64,000 bases of DNA. It comes from Duganella sp. CF458. Lineage in GTDB: Bacteria > Pseudomonadota > Gammaproteobacteria > Burkholderiales > Burkholderiaceae_D. Under the pieces are notes generated by a model. That model saw only the letters and a program-made list of their open reading frames with translations. It was not told where the DNA came from and ran no database searches. The stretch lies in NCBI RefSeq assembly GCF_900113115.1, contig NZ_FOOF01000001.1:612821-676820 (forward strand), given 5' to 3'. This document shows, piece after piece, positions 16,660 to 25,285 of this stretch; positions within the stretch are counted from its first letter, which is position 1, and each line of letters opens with the position of its first letter. A program made the position numbers and the translations under genes.

Positions 16660-17868
16660 ATGTTTGTACAAAACCGCATCAATAGCTGGATCAGCAGCAT
16701 TGCCCCGCAAATCGCCCTGCCCCTGAGGATAGAGCTGTGGAATGGCCGCAGTTTCGACTTCTCGCAGGAAGCGCCACGCGTGACGATCCGCGTCCCCAGC
16801 CCGTCCGCGGCGCGCTACCTGCTCAAACCCTCGCTGTCCAGCCTGGGGACCGCCTATGTCGAGGGCGCCATCGAGGTAAGCGGGCGCGCGGTCGACATGA
16901 TCAAGGTCGTCAACGCGCTGGCGCGCAGCTCGCTGAAAGAGACCGGCAGCCTTTCCCGCATCACGCGCACCTTCCACCACAATCGCAAGCACGATGCGGA
17001 AGCGATCCGCTACCATTACGACGTATCCAACGAGTTCTACCAACAGTTCCTCGACCCGAACATGGTGTATTCCTGTGCCTACTTCGAAAACGGCGACGAA
17101 GACCTGGCCACCGCGCAAATCAAGAAGATCGACCACATCCTGGCCAAGATCAAGCTGCAGCCGGGGCAGACGCTGCTCGATATCGGCTGCGGCTGGGGTG
17201 CACTGGTGATCCGCGCCGCGCAGAAGTACGGCGTCCGCTGCGTCGGCATTACGCTCAGCGAAAACCAGCATGCGCTGGCACTCGAGCGGGTGCGCGCTGC
17301 CGGCCTGTCCGACCTCATCGAAATTCGTTTGCAGGACTACCGCGACGTGCGCGGCAGCTTTGACCGCATCACCAGCGTCGGCATGTTCGAGCACGTGGGC
17401 ATCAAGCACCTTGTGGAATACTTCGGCATTATCAACAAGCTGCTGGCCGAGGATGGACTGGTGATGAACCATGGGATCACGTCGACCGACCCGGATAACG
17501 GCGAAACCCCGTACGGCGGCGGCGAGTTCATCGAGAAGTATGTTTTCCCGCACGGCGAGTTGGCGCATATCGGGCAGGTGCTGCACGCCATGCAGGAGGG
17601 GCAGCTCGAAGCCTACGACGTCGAAAACCTGCGGCGCCACTATGCCCGTACCTGCATGATCTGGACCGAGAATTTTGAGGACCACGAAGAGAAGGTGCGT
17701 GAGCTGGCAGGTGACAAGCGCTTCCGCATCTGGCACGTCTACCTCGCCGGCTGCGCCTATGCCTTCGACCAGGATTGGATCAGCCTTTACCAGATCGTCT
17801 GCGGCAAGGCGGGGCGACATCCTTCTTCTTTGCCATGGTCACGCCAATACATGTATGCCCAACACTGA
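16660..17868 (+). CDS. cfa: Cyclopropane-fatty-acyl-phospholipid synthase family methyltransferase
   Basis: The 402-residue protein has an N-terminal lipid-binding domain, then YHYDVSNEFYQQFLDPNMVYSC split by the family as the bicarbonate/active-site region. The SAM-binding GCGWGALVIRAA and GITLSENQ follow, with SVGMFEHVG and the C-terminal RMWxxYL-like RIWHVYLAGC. It transfers a methylene group from SAM to unsaturated acyl chains of membrane phospholipids. The last 14 bases overlap the next gene. Confidence 0.9.
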   Translation: MFVQNRINSWISSIAPQIALPLRIELWNGRSFDFSQEAPRVTIRVPSPSAARYLLKPSLSSLGTAYVEGAIEVSGRAVDMIKVVNALARSSLKETGSLSRITRTFHHNRKHDAEAIRYHYDVSNEFYQQFLDPNMVYSCAYFENGDEDLATAQIKKIDHILAKIKLQPGQTLLDIGCGWGALVIRAAQKYGVRCVGITLSENQHALALERVRAAGLSDLIEIRLQDYRDVRGSFDRITSVGMFEHVGIKHLVEYFGIINKLLAEDGLVMNHGITSTDPDNGETPYGGGEFIEKYVFPHGELAHIGQVLHAMQEGQLEAYDVENLRRHYARTCMIWTENFEDHEEKVRELAGDKRFRIWHVYLAGCAYAFDQDWISLYQIVCGKAGRHPSSLPWSRQYMYAQH

Positions 17869-18289
17869 ACACTTTGAAGGCGGCTGCCTTTGTGGCGCCA
17901 TTCGCTATCGCGCAACCTCGCAACCGCTGCGCGGGGTCATATGCCATTGCGAGACGTGTCGCAGGCACTCCGGAGCACCTGCCCTGGCGTTCGTCCACTT
18001 CGAGAAGGCTTCCTTCTCCTGGCTGCGAACGGAGCCGGTCTGGTATCGCTCGTCACCTTTCGCAGAGCGCGGCTTTTGCCCGATCTGCGGCAGCACCATC
18101 GGCATGCGTGAAGAAGTCCTCGCAGACCGTGTGCAAGTATGTGCCGGCAGCCTCGATGATCCGGGCAGCATCGCGATCCAGGATCATGTCTGGACCTCAT
18201 CGCAGGTGCATTGGTTCGACATCCAGGATAAGCTGCCGCGCTTTGCCGAAAGCAGTTCGGCGGTGCCATCCAAAGCGCAAGAACAATAG
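17855..18289 (+). CDS. GFA (CENP-V/GFA domain) family zinc-binding protein
   Basis: The 144-residue protein has the two cysteine clusters of the family, GGCLCGAIRY and CHCETCRRHSGA, plus FCPICGSTIG. The family is named for glutathione-dependent formaldehyde-activating enzyme, but most members have no proven reaction. The ATG overlaps the end of the methyltransferase gene by 14 bases, suggesting translational coupling. Confidence 0.88.
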   Translation: MPNTEHFEGGCLCGAIRYRATSQPLRGVICHCETCRRHSGAPALAFVHFEKASFSWLRTEPVWYRSSPFAERGFCPICGSTIGMREEVLADRVQVCAGSLDDPGSIAIQDHVWTSSQVHWFDIQDKLPRFAESSSAVPSKAQEQ

Positions 18290-18301
18290 TGTTTACACTA
18301 T
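18286..18301. promoter_or_regulatory. Perfect palindrome upstream of katG
   Basis: ATAGTG-TTTA-CACTAT is a perfect 6-4-6 palindrome that overlaps the stop codon of the GFA gene, about 85 bases upstream of katG. It resembles an OxyR half-array (ATAGnTnnnAnCTAT), but the spacing is one base longer than the consensus. An AT-rich stretch follows up to the katG ribosome site. Control by OxyR is inferred only. Confidence 0.4.
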
Positions 18302-18389
18302 CGATTTCATAACAACAATCAATTAGATCAATTAAAACCCTTGCTTTAGCCTAAGGTTTCCCCGACAACAATGACAAGGAGAAACCGTG

Positions 18390-20606
18390 ATGAGCAATCG
18401 CAAACTCGCCGTGCTGGCCATGCTGGCAGGCCTGCTTCCACTATTCGAACCGCAGCTCGCCTACGCAGCCGACAAGGTAGCCGGCGGGCAGAATTGGTGG
18501 CCCGAGAAACTGGATCTCCAGCCGCTACGCCAGCATTCCGCAGAATCCAACCCCTACGGCCCCAACTTCAGCTACGCCAAAGAATTCCAGAGCCTCGACC
18601 TGAAGGCGGTCAAGAAAGACATCAACGCCATCCTCACCAGCTCTCAACCCTGGTGGCCTGCCGACTACGGCAATTACGGTCCCTTCTTCATCCGCATGGC
18701 CTGGCATAGCGCCGGCACCTACCGCGTGGGCGATGGCCGCGGCGGCGCGGCCAGCGGGCAACAACGATTCGAACCGCTGAATAGCTGGCCGGACAACGTC
18801 AGCCTCGATAAGGCCCGCCGCTTGCTGTGGCCAGTCAAACAGAAATACGGCCGCAAGATTTCGTGGGCTGACCTGATGGTCCTGGCCGGCAACGTGGCGA
18901 TGGAAAACATGGGCTTCAAGACCATCGGCTTCGCCGGCGGGCGCAGCGACGCCTGGCAAGCCGACACCGTGTTCTGGGGCGCTGAAAACAAATGGCTGGG
19001 CGCCGACCGCTTCAGCGGCAAGCGTGAGCTGAAGGGCGCGCTGGCCGCTACGCAGATGGGCCTGATCTATGTGAACCCGGAAGGCCCGGAAGGCAAGCCT
19101 GATCCAATCGCCGCAGCCGCTGACATTCGCCAAGCCTTCGGCCGCATGGCCATGGACGATGAGGAGATCGTCGCCCTGATCGCCGGCGGCCACACTTTTG
19201 GCAAGGCGCACGGGGCACATGATCCTGAAAAGTGCGTTGGTGCCGATCCTGCCGGTGCCGCGATGGAACAGCAAGGGCTGGGCTGGCAGAACAAATGCGG
19301 CAAGGGTAATGCAGAAGACTCGGTGACCAGCGGACTGGAAGGCTCCTGGACATCGAACCCGATCGCGTTTACCACGCAATACCTGGACAACCTGTTCGCC
19401 TTCAATTGGGTGCAGAGCAAAAGCCCGGCCGGCGCGACGCAATGGGTGCCCAGCACGCCTGACGCAGCGAACCTGGTGCAGGATGCGCACATCGCCGGCA
19501 AGCGCCACGCGCCCATCATGTTCACCACCGACCTGTCTTTGAAAGAGGACCCGGAGTTCAACAAGATCGCCAAACGCTTCCAGCAAGATCCGAAGCTGTT
19601 TGCCGATGCCTTCGCCCGCGCGTGGTTCAAGCTGACCCATCGCGACATGGGACCGAGCGCCCGTTATATCGGCGCCGACGTGCCGAAGCAGACCTTCCTG
19701 TGGCAAGACCCGATTCCAGCGCCAGGCTATACGGCCATCAACAGCCAGGACGCGGCGCAACTGAAGCAGAAGATCCTTGCTTCCGGATTGAGCACGCAGG
19801 ACTTGGTCAAGACTGCATGGGCTGCGGCAGCCAGCTACCGGGGTAGCGATAAGCGCGGTGGTATCAACGGCGCCCGCATCCGCCTCGCGCCGCAAAAGGA
19901 TTGGGCGGTGAACGAACCGGAGCAACTAGCCAAGGTGCTGGCAAAGCTTGAAACCATCCAGGCCGATTTCAACAAGGCACAGAAAGGCGGCAAGAAGGTC
20001 TCGCTGGCCGACCTGATCGTCCTCGGCGGCAATGCGGCCATCGAGAAGGCAGCAAAAATCGGTGGCCATGCCGTGCAAGTGCCGTTCAAGCCGGGTCGCG
20101 CCGATGTGTCCCAGGCCCAGACCGATGTGAAGTCCTTCGCCGTGCTGGAGTCGAAAGCCGATGGCTTCCGCAACTACTACGACAGCGAAAGCAAGCTGTC
20201 GCCGGCCGAAGCCCTGGTCGAAAAGGCCAACCTCCTCAACCTGACCGTACCCGAAATGACGGTGCTGGTTGGCGGCATGCGCGCCCTTGATGCCAACTAC
20301 GGTCACTCGTCCAACGGCGTATTGACCAGCAAGCCCGGCACGCTGAGCAACGATTTCTTCGTCAACCTGCTGACCATGGACACCAAGTGGAACAAGGCGC
20401 CTGGCGTGGAAGGCTTGTACGAGGGCCGCGACCGCAGCAGCGGAGATCTCAAATGGAAGGCGACGCCGGTGGACCTGGTGTTCGGTTCGAATTCCGAACT
20501 GCGCGCCGTGGCCGAAGTCTATGCCGCCAACGATAGTCGTGATAAATTCGTCAAGGACTTCGTGGCCGCATGGAACAAGGTCATGAACCTGGACCGCTTC
20601 GACTAA
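18390..20606 (+). CDS. katG: Catalase-peroxidase KatG with signal peptide
   Basis: The 738-residue bifunctional heme enzyme has the N-terminal active site [10 protein letters not shown] (distal Trp and His), YVNPEGPEG (adduct Tyr region) and [10 protein letters not shown] (proximal His), plus the degenerate C-terminal domain. Unlike standard cytosolic KatG it starts with a hydrophobic signal peptide ([20 protein letters not shown], then LAYA|ADK), so it should be exported, as with E. coli O157 KatP. AAGGAGA at 18376 favours ATG 18390 over GTG 18387. Confidence 0.93.
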   Translation: MSNRKLAVLAMLAGLLPLFEPQLAYAADKVAGGQNWWPEKLDLQPLRQHSAESNPYGPNFSYAKEFQSLDLKAVKKDINAILTSSQPWWPADYGNYGPFFIRMAWHSAGTYRVGDGRGGAASGQQRFEPLNSWPDNVSLDKARRLLWPVKQKYGRKISWADLMVLAGNVAMENMGFKTIGFAGGRSDAWQADTVFWGAENKWLGADRFSGKRELKGALAATQMGLIYVNPEGPEGKPDPIAAAADIRQAFGRMAMDDEEIVALIAGGHTFGKAHGAHDPEKCVGADPAGAAMEQQGLGWQNKCGKGNAEDSVTSGLEGSWTSNPIAFTTQYLDNLFAFNWVQSKSPAGATQWVPSTPDAANLVQDAHIAGKRHAPIMFTTDLSLKEDPEFNKIAKRFQQDPKLFADAFARAWFKLTHRDMGPSARYIGADVPKQTFLWQDPIPAPGYTAINSQDAAQLKQKILASGLSTQDLVKTAWAAAASYRGSDKRGGINGARIRLAPQKDWAVNEPEQLAKVLAKLETIQADFNKAQKGGKKVSLADLIVLGGNAAIEKAAKIGGHAVQVPFKPGRADVSQAQTDVKSFAVLESKADGFRNYYDSESKLSPAEALVEKANLLNLTVPEMTVLVGGMRALDANYGHSSNGVLTSKPGTLSNDFFVNLLTMDTKWNKAPGVEGLYEGRDRSSGDLKWKATPVDLVFGSNSELRAVAEVYAANDSRDKFVKDFVAAWNKVMNLDRFD

Positions 20607-20650
20607 GACCCGGGGCTCTGCGGGGCCCCTTCCTCCATTCAGGAGATCCA

Positions 20651-21040
20651 GTGCTCGAAAAGAAGAACCTCGCCAGCATTCTCGCCCAGCTTACCCACCT
20701 GCCCAACCGCACCCCGGAGATGGCTTTCGACGGCGTAGCCGACCGGGCTTTCGCCGAAGTCGCGCCGTTCCGTGATGGCAGCATTTCGGTCGGTTATTAC
20801 TCCGGCAGCAGCGAATGGGAGCGCCATCCTGCGGGCGACGAAATCGTAATGGCGCTGGAAGGCAGTACCACCGTCATCGTGCTGGTGGAGGGCCAGCAAC
20901 AGCGCATCCAATTGCATGCCGGCGAATTGCTGGTGGTGCCGCAGAACCACTGGCATCGCTTTGAGCATTCAGACCACCTTAAAATCCTTGGCGTCACCCC
21001 GCAACCATCAGACCACAGCCTTGAACTACCTGACACCTGA
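20651..21040 (+). CDS. Cupin-domain protein
   Basis: The 129-residue protein starts at GTG with AGGAG ten bases upstream. It has the cupin motifs WERHPAGDEIVMALEG and GELLVVPQNHWHRFEH, with possible metal ligands His and Glu. It resembles the second cupin at 24529 (shared HPAG[DE]E and VP...WH blocks), and both lie in the same accessory stretch. Substrate unknown. The 44-base gap after katG holds a GC-rich hairpin without a T-run. Confidence 0.75.
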   Translation: MLEKKNLASILAQLTHLPNRTPEMAFDGVADRAFAEVAPFRDGSISVGYYSGSSEWERHPAGDEIVMALEGSTTVIVLVEGQQQRIQLHAGELLVVPQNHWHRFEHSDHLKILGVTPQPSDHSLELPDT

Positions 21041-21113
21041 CGCGCTGGAGGTCGACATACTCACGCTCTCGATGTCTTACTGCGCGCGACACTGACCGGA
21101 AGTCGCGATCATC

Positions 21114-21401
21114 ATGTTGATGGTTACCGAGAACAACCACCTAGCGGCTGCGCTTGAACCGATGGCGATACGCACCAACTATAGCTACAAAGCCATCTGC
21201 AAAGCCAATCCGAAAGAGTTCGAGAACGCCAAGCTTGTTTCAGACCACGTTGTCCTCACCGAGTCGGCGCTTGGCAACCAAGAAGTCGCCATCGTTTTCA
21301 AGCCGCGAGCCGAATGGCCCAAAATGTTCAAATTCCTAAGGCTCTACCGCGATGTATCCTCGGTATCCAAGGCAATCGTCAATGACGCGAGTCGCCCCTA
21401 G
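21114..21401 (+). CDS. Hypothetical protein, 95 residues
   Basis: I do not recognise this small protein. It has no signal peptide or membrane helix. It ends in a basic, aromatic stretch (FKPRAEWPKMFKFLRLYRDV). The ribosome site is weak and an in-frame ATG lies 6 bases further. It sits between a cupin gene and a decayed oxygenase gene in a lower-GC patch, so it may be a fragment of an acquired gene. Confidence 0.3.
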   Translation: MLMVTENNHLAAALEPMAIRTNYSYKAICKANPKEFENAKLVSDHVVLTESALGNQEVAIVFKPRAEWPKMFKFLRLYRDVSSVSKAIVNDASRP

Positions 21402-21462
21402 GGATCATCACGCGGCAGGTCTCCGCGCACATCATTTCAGTTCGGTCCTCTCTACGCAGCAC

Positions 21463-21981
21463 TTAATTTCTCTTTTCGTACATAACGTCCGACCGCAATA
21501 CGTACTTGATGCCGGCACTTATCTCCGCGCCCTGGTGCGACTGGTTGTGAGGGAAGACCAGCAGCATTCCCTCCTGCGGACGCACAGTCTCCCACCTGAA
21601 CTGGGTGTCGCCGCCTTCGAAACCGGCATTCAGGTAAATCAGGAACGTAAGCAGGCTTACCTCGTCCGGCGACTTTTCAAAGGAGCCGTCCTTGTGCCAT
21701 TTGAAGTACTCGCCGCGGCCATATCGGTAAAACGAAAGCGCTCATTCAAGCCGCTAAGGCGCGGCTCGCGCAAACAGCCACTGGGCCAGGCATGGATCGT
21801 CGAAGATCACGCGGTCGTTATTGCGGATATCTATACGCCGTACTGACCCGGTAGCCAGGTTGACTTCAGACGGCTGGTAGCCCATCTCTTCGCCCATTTC
21901 GATGTAGCGTTGGCATTCGGCTTCGTTGAGGAACTGGTTCACTGTGAAGACCCCGAGGCCAAGTTGTTCTGCTTGCATCAT
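21463..21981 (-). pseudogene. 2OG-Fe(II) oxygenase (prolyl 4-hydroxylase-like), disrupted
   Basis: The N-terminal part (VFTVNQFLNEAECQRYIE, EIRNNDR-like DIRNNDRVIFDDP) ends at a stop after LFARAAP (21754). The sequence LSGLNERFRF continues in another frame for about 30 bases, then the original frame resumes with FYRYGRGEYFKWHKDGSF and runs to a stop at 21463. The iron and 2OG ligands HxD (WHKDG), FPHNQSHQG and the Arg of KYVLRSDV are all present. Compared with relatives, about a dozen codons after RAAP are missing and one T is missing at a TTTT run, so two compensating indels break the gene. Confidence 0.8.
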
Positions 21982-21998
21982 GTCACCTTTATCCCTAC

Positions 21999-22061
21999 TT
22001 AGTATACATATTACACTAACTTATTTCGCATTTTCACTAAGTTATTTTGATTTATCACTAA
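21999..22061 (+). promoter_or_regulatory. Phased CACTAA operator array upstream of the Nudix regulator
   Basis: CACTAA occurs at 22014, 22035 and 22056, exactly 21 bases apart, so on the same helix face. The first copy also forms the 21-bp palindrome TTAGTATA-CATAT-TACACTAA (21999-22019), matching at 7 of 8 positions. The array lies between the divergent oxygenase pseudogene and the NrtR-like gene, and is a likely autoregulatory or divergent operator. Confidence 0.6.
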
Positions 22062-22099
22062 GGGCGTTAAAATGGCCTCGTTAATAAGTGAGGGCGTTC

Positions 22100-22840
22100 A
22101 TGAGCGGCAGCGAAACAGAGCAGGAATTTCTGCGGAATTACAGTATTCACGACTTCGACGTTCCGCTCACCAGCGTCGATCTCGTCATCTTCACGATTCG
22201 CGAGCAAGCATTGCACGTGCTGCTGGTGAAGCGCGGCGAGCATCCACACAAGGGGCGTTGGGCGCTGCCAGGTGGTTTCATCGACATTCACCGTGACCGC
22301 GATCTCGATGCGACAGCGCTACGCAAGCTGCGCGAAAAGACTGGCGTTGAAGCGCCCTACCTGGAACAACTGCAAGGGTTCGGCAGCGCCACACGCGATC
22401 CGCGTGGCTGGTCGGCGACGTTCGCCTACTTCGCCTTGATCGGGTCGGATGGAATGGAGCTGCGCCATGGCTCCGGCAGCGATGCGGCCAGTTGGCATCC
22501 GGTGGAAACCCTGACGGCACAAGAGACGCTGGCCTTTGACCATTCGGCCATCCTCGAAGTAGCCCTGCAGCGCTTGCGTAACAAGGTTGAGTACACGTCG
22601 ATTCCCGTGCATTTGCTGTCGGAGGAATTTACGCTGACGGACCTGCAACGCGTGTATGAAACCATCCTCGGACGCCCGGTGGAAAAAAGCGCGTTCCGGA
22701 AACGGATCAAGGAAGGCGATTTTCTTGAAGAGATTTCAGGCAAGCAGCGCCATGGCAGCAACCGCCCTGCACAGTTGTATCGGCTGCGGGCGGGCCATCC
22801 GACTGTTTACTTCAACCGCATGATGGGCGCGGGTGGTTGA
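22100..22840 (+). CDS. NrtR-like regulator: degenerate Nudix domain plus winged helix
   Basis: The 246-residue protein has an N-terminal Nudix fold (WALPGGFID near residues 54-62). Its Nudix box ends RKLREKTGV where active hydrolases have REUxEExGU, so two catalytic acidic residues are replaced by Lys. The C-terminal third (EFTLTDLQRVYETILGRPVEKSAFRKRI) is the winged helix of NrtR regulators, which use the Nudix fold to sense ADP-ribose-type NAD derivatives. The start ATG 22100 is preceded by AGTGAGGG. The operator array directly upstream suggests autoregulation or control of the decayed oxygenase. Confidence 0.8.
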   Translation: MSGSETEQEFLRNYSIHDFDVPLTSVDLVIFTIREQALHVLLVKRGEHPHKGRWALPGGFIDIHRDRDLDATALRKLREKTGVEAPYLEQLQGFGSATRDPRGWSATFAYFALIGSDGMELRHGSGSDAASWHPVETLTAQETLAFDHSAILEVALQRLRNKVEYTSIPVHLLSEEFTLTDLQRVYETILGRPVEKSAFRKRIKEGDFLEEISGKQRHGSNRPAQLYRLRAGHPTVYFNRMMGAGG

Positions 22841-22863
22841 CCGTTGAATGTAGATTAATGCAG

Positions 22864-23133
22864 ATGAAAAAAAGCTTGATCAAGCCGCTGACCGCAATAG
22901 TGCTGATAGCAGTACTTATCAGCCTTATCTGGTCTGGATATAAATTCATGACACACAGGACTGAGATGGCGCGGTGGTCACTTGAACAGGCAGAAGTGGA
23001 TGCGAACCACGACATCAAGTCTGGAACAATCAAGATTTATCTGCATGGCTCCTTTGCTGCTTACGCTGTTGGCGTGGATGACGTGCTGCTACAGCTGCCG
23101 AACGTCAATGATCAAGAGACCATGCGTACATGA
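22864..23133 (+). CDS. Small single-pass membrane protein, unknown
   Basis: About 89 residues: a basic start (MKKSLIKP), one membrane helix (LTAIVLIAVLISLIWSGYKF) and a polar domain of about 60 residues outside. An in-frame ATG two codons upstream (22858) is an alternative. No ribosome site is evident. The stop overlaps the next start (ATGA at 23130), so the two genes are coupled. Function unknown. Confidence 0.5.
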   Translation: MKKSLIKPLTAIVLIAVLISLIWSGYKFMTHRTEMARWSLEQAEVDANHDIKSGTIKIYLHGSFAAYAVGVDDVLLQLPNVNDQETMRT

Positions 23134-23618
23134 CATCCAATCATCCAGAACAGCTTGTGCGATCGCTTGACGTCTTTGGGCTGATCGGCGGAACAGCCGC
23201 CGCAGCTATTGGCGTTTATCTTGCGCCGTCCCCCTCGTTTGATCCGGATGGCTGGGGCTATTGTGGAATCAGCGCTGCCTATCCAATCAGGCTACCCGAA
23301 CCACCCCCTCAGTTTGGGCTGGATTCCTATCAGTGTTTGCTGCATCCAATCGGGGTAGCGATGCTATTGACCTACCTGGCAGCGGTGTTTTGGATCTCGG
23401 GAGCCTTCGCTTCGCGCATAGGCCAGAGTGTCAGCCCGAGACGCGGAGCGGCCGCAGGTGCGTTAGCCATTGTGCCGGCAATCCTGGGAATGCTTAACCC
23501 AACTGACGGCGTTGATGCTGCGCCTACCATCATGGTTGGAGCGGCCATGATGATTGGGGCGACCGCGATTGCCTACGCTGGCGGCACACACGCCAAGCGT
23601 CCGGATTTTACAAATTAA
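23130..23618 (+). CDS. Multi-pass membrane protein, unknown
   Basis: The 162-residue protein has about four hydrophobic segments (FGLIGGTAAAAIGVYL, GVAMLLTYLAAVFWISGAF, GAAAGALAIVPAILGML, TIMVGAAMMIGATAIAYA). A short loop after the first segment contains cysteines (YCGIS, YQCLL). I do not recognise the family. It is translationally coupled to the preceding small membrane protein and followed after 10 bases by the alarmone hydrolase-like gene. Confidence 0.55.
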   Translation: MTSNHPEQLVRSLDVFGLIGGTAAAAIGVYLAPSPSFDPDGWGYCGISAAYPIRLPEPPPQFGLDSYQCLLHPIGVAMLLTYLAAVFWISGAFASRIGQSVSPRRGAAAGALAIVPAILGMLNPTDGVDAAPTIMVGAAMMIGATAIAYAGGTHAKRPDFTN

Positions 23619-23628
23619 TCGAAGAGCC

Positions 23629-24060
23629 ATGAGCACTCTTGAACGAGCCATCGAAATTGCCGCGGCGGCGCATGCCGGCCAGGTCGACAAGGCTGGGCAG
23701 CCCTACATCCTTCACCCTCTGCGCGTCATGCTTCGCGTCTCAAGCGATTGCGAACGCATGGCCGCTGTGCTGCATGACGTGGTCGAGGATACGCCGGTGA
23801 CGCTGGCTCAGTTGAGCGAGTCAGGCTTTCCGCCCGAGGTCGTCGCAGCCATTGAGGCGTTGACCAAGCGCCCCGGTGAAACCCGCCTGCAGGCCGCGGC
23901 GCGCACTGCATCGAATCCGATTGCACGCGCAGTCAAGCTCGCAGACAATGCAGAAAACATGGACCTTAGCCGCATCGCCAATCCGACAGAAAAAGACTTT
24001 GCGCGGATTGAAGAGTATAAGCAGGTTCGCGCCCTCTTGATGGCCTCGGAATCAAATTGA
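23629..24060 (+). CDS. MESH1-like HD-domain small alarmone hydrolase
   Basis: The 143-residue stand-alone HD domain matches the hydrolase half of SpoT/MESH1. HAGQVDKAGQPYILHPLRV holds His29, AVLHDVVEDTP holds the His49-Asp50 pair, and KLADNAENMD holds Asp106, together the expected Mn2+ ligands. It should remove the 3'-pyrophosphate from (p)ppGpp or hydrolyse a related nucleotide; MESH1 also acts on NADPH. No synthetase domain is present here or next to it. The start is a TTG/ATG-poor region with ATG 23629 the best fit. Confidence 0.8.
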   Translation: MSTLERAIEIAAAAHAGQVDKAGQPYILHPLRVMLRVSSDCERMAAVLHDVVEDTPVTLAQLSESGFPPEVVAAIEALTKRPGETRLQAAARTASNPIARAVKLADNAENMDLSRIANPTEKDFARIEEYKQVRALLMASESN

Positions 24061-24503
24061 CACGCACTCTCGACATCACATTGGCATTTGGCCTCGGCGC
24101 TGCGCTGCTTGCGGCGACTTTCATCTTTGGTGACCCAGCCTACTTGGGGCCGTGGTATTACGCCCTTGCCTGGTGCGGTTTGGTAGGCCTGATCCAGATC
24201 GCCAAGGCACCACCATTATCGACACTGGGCGCGGCTACCGCGCTGGCCGCAACCTTCCTCGGCTACTGGGCATGGCAAGCTTCGCTGGTACGTCCGGAAG
24301 GTCTGCTGGGCCTCGGCCACCTGTTCTCGCTGCCTGGCCTTGCAGTGGCGGCGGTTGTTGCGGCTTTATATGCACGTCGCCGCAGCCTCAGGCCTGCCAC
24401 CGCTTTCGCGGTGACCTTCGTCGGGTGTTTCGCTGGTTTTGGCGCCGCGCAGCTAGCCGCTTGCCGGATCGTCATATATTGTGGTCCGATTTCAGGGATG
24501 TGA
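24057..24503 (+). CDS. Small multi-pass membrane protein, unknown
   Basis: The 148-residue protein has about five hydrophobic segments, among them LAFGLGAALLAATFIF, YALAWCGLVGLIQI and LPGLAVAAVVAALYA. The apparent start is TTG at 24057, overlapping the TGA of the upstream HD gene, which would give coupled translation. Family unknown; a role connected to the HD-domain protein is only suggested by the overlap. Confidence 0.5.
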   Translation: MTRTLDITLAFGLGAALLAATFIFGDPAYLGPWYYALAWCGLVGLIQIAKAPPLSTLGAATALAATFLGYWAWQASLVRPEGLLGLGHLFSLPGLAVAAVVAALYARRRSLRPATAFAVTFVGCFAGFGAAQLAACRIVIYCGPISGM

Positions 24504-24528
24504 ATCAATCGCAGAGGGAGTACCTGCC

Positions 24529-24933
24529 ATGGCGACACCTGTTGGACCGTTCAAAGCCGTAGACACTTACCTCCATCTTGGCCCGGAAGGAACTTCAGTT
24601 CCGCTCGAAGTCAACGAATCGTTCTGGCAAAACCTGACTTCGGGCGGCTTTGCCCACCTCGGTCCGGGGCGGTTGGTGTCGACTTACGATTTCAGCGAAG
24701 ACTGGACAAGCTGGGAACAGCATCCCGCCGGCGAAGAAGTCGTCGTGCTGATTTCAGGCGCACTCGAATTTGTGGTGGAAATGGACGGAGGCGAGCGGAA
24801 GGTCAGGCTGGACCAGGCTGGCCAATTCCTGCTCGTCCCGCGCGGCGCCTGGCACACGGCCAACGTCGACCGAGAAGCGAAAGTGCTGTTCATCACGCCA
24901 GGAGAAGGCACCGGCCATCGTCAAAGGGAATAA
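24529..24933 (+). CDS. Cupin-domain protein
   Basis: The 134-residue protein starts at ATG 24529 with AGAGGGAG eight bases upstream. Cupin motifs are WEQHPAGEEVVVLISG and GQFLLVPRGAWHTAN. It is related to the cupin at 20651. It is followed after one base by the internally repeated protein gene, so the two are likely in one operon. Substrate unknown. Confidence 0.75.
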   Translation: MATPVGPFKAVDTYLHLGPEGTSVPLEVNESFWQNLTSGGFAHLGPGRLVSTYDFSEDWTSWEQHPAGEEVVVLISGALEFVVEMDGGERKVRLDQAGQFLLVPRGAWHTANVDREAKVLFITPGEGTGHRQRE

Positions 24934-24934
24934 G

Positions 24935-25285
24935 ATGCAAGAAAAAGCGGAGGCTCTCAAGCCCATCCTTTCCTTGATCGGCAAGTCCGAGAAGGCGCTG
25001 CAAAAGGTGGCGGCAGGGACATGGCAGCACGCCATGCTCGGCGCCAATCTCAAGGCTTTGCACATTGCTGCTGCCTTGATGAAAGGGGACCAGGATGCCT
25101 TCTCCCGGCTTGCTCCGGACGAACAAAAATCCGCCCTTCAAAGCCTGGCGTCAATGATCGGGAAAACAGAACAAGCCCAGTCCAGATTCGCGGCGGGGAC
25201 GCCGCAACGCACGCTCCTGAAGAACCGGCTCCATGCATTGCGAGCAGCTGAATTATTGGTCTGCGAAGCCGGCGAAACTACTTGA
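24935..25285 (+). CDS. Helical protein with an internal tandem repeat, unknown
   Basis: The 116-residue protein consists of two related helical halves: SLIGKSEKALQKVAAGTWQH and SMIGKTEQAQSRFAAGTPQR, each followed by a Leu/Ala-rich helix (NLKALHIAAALM and RLHALRAAELLV), with the second copy about 63 residues after the first. No signal peptide. The family is not known to me. The gene follows the cupin directly and overlaps the 3' end of msrA on the other strand by 8 bases. Confidence 0.65.
   Translation: MQEKAEALKPILSLIGKSEKALQKVAAGTWQHAMLGANLKALHIAAALMKGDQDAFSRLAPDEQKSALQSLASMIGKTEQAQSRFAAGTPQRTLLKNRLHALRAAELLVCEAGETT

Noticed and set aside
20607..20640. GC-rich hairpin after katG
   Set aside because: It has no T-run and the next gene has its own ribosome site close by; it may be only a GC-rich spacer.
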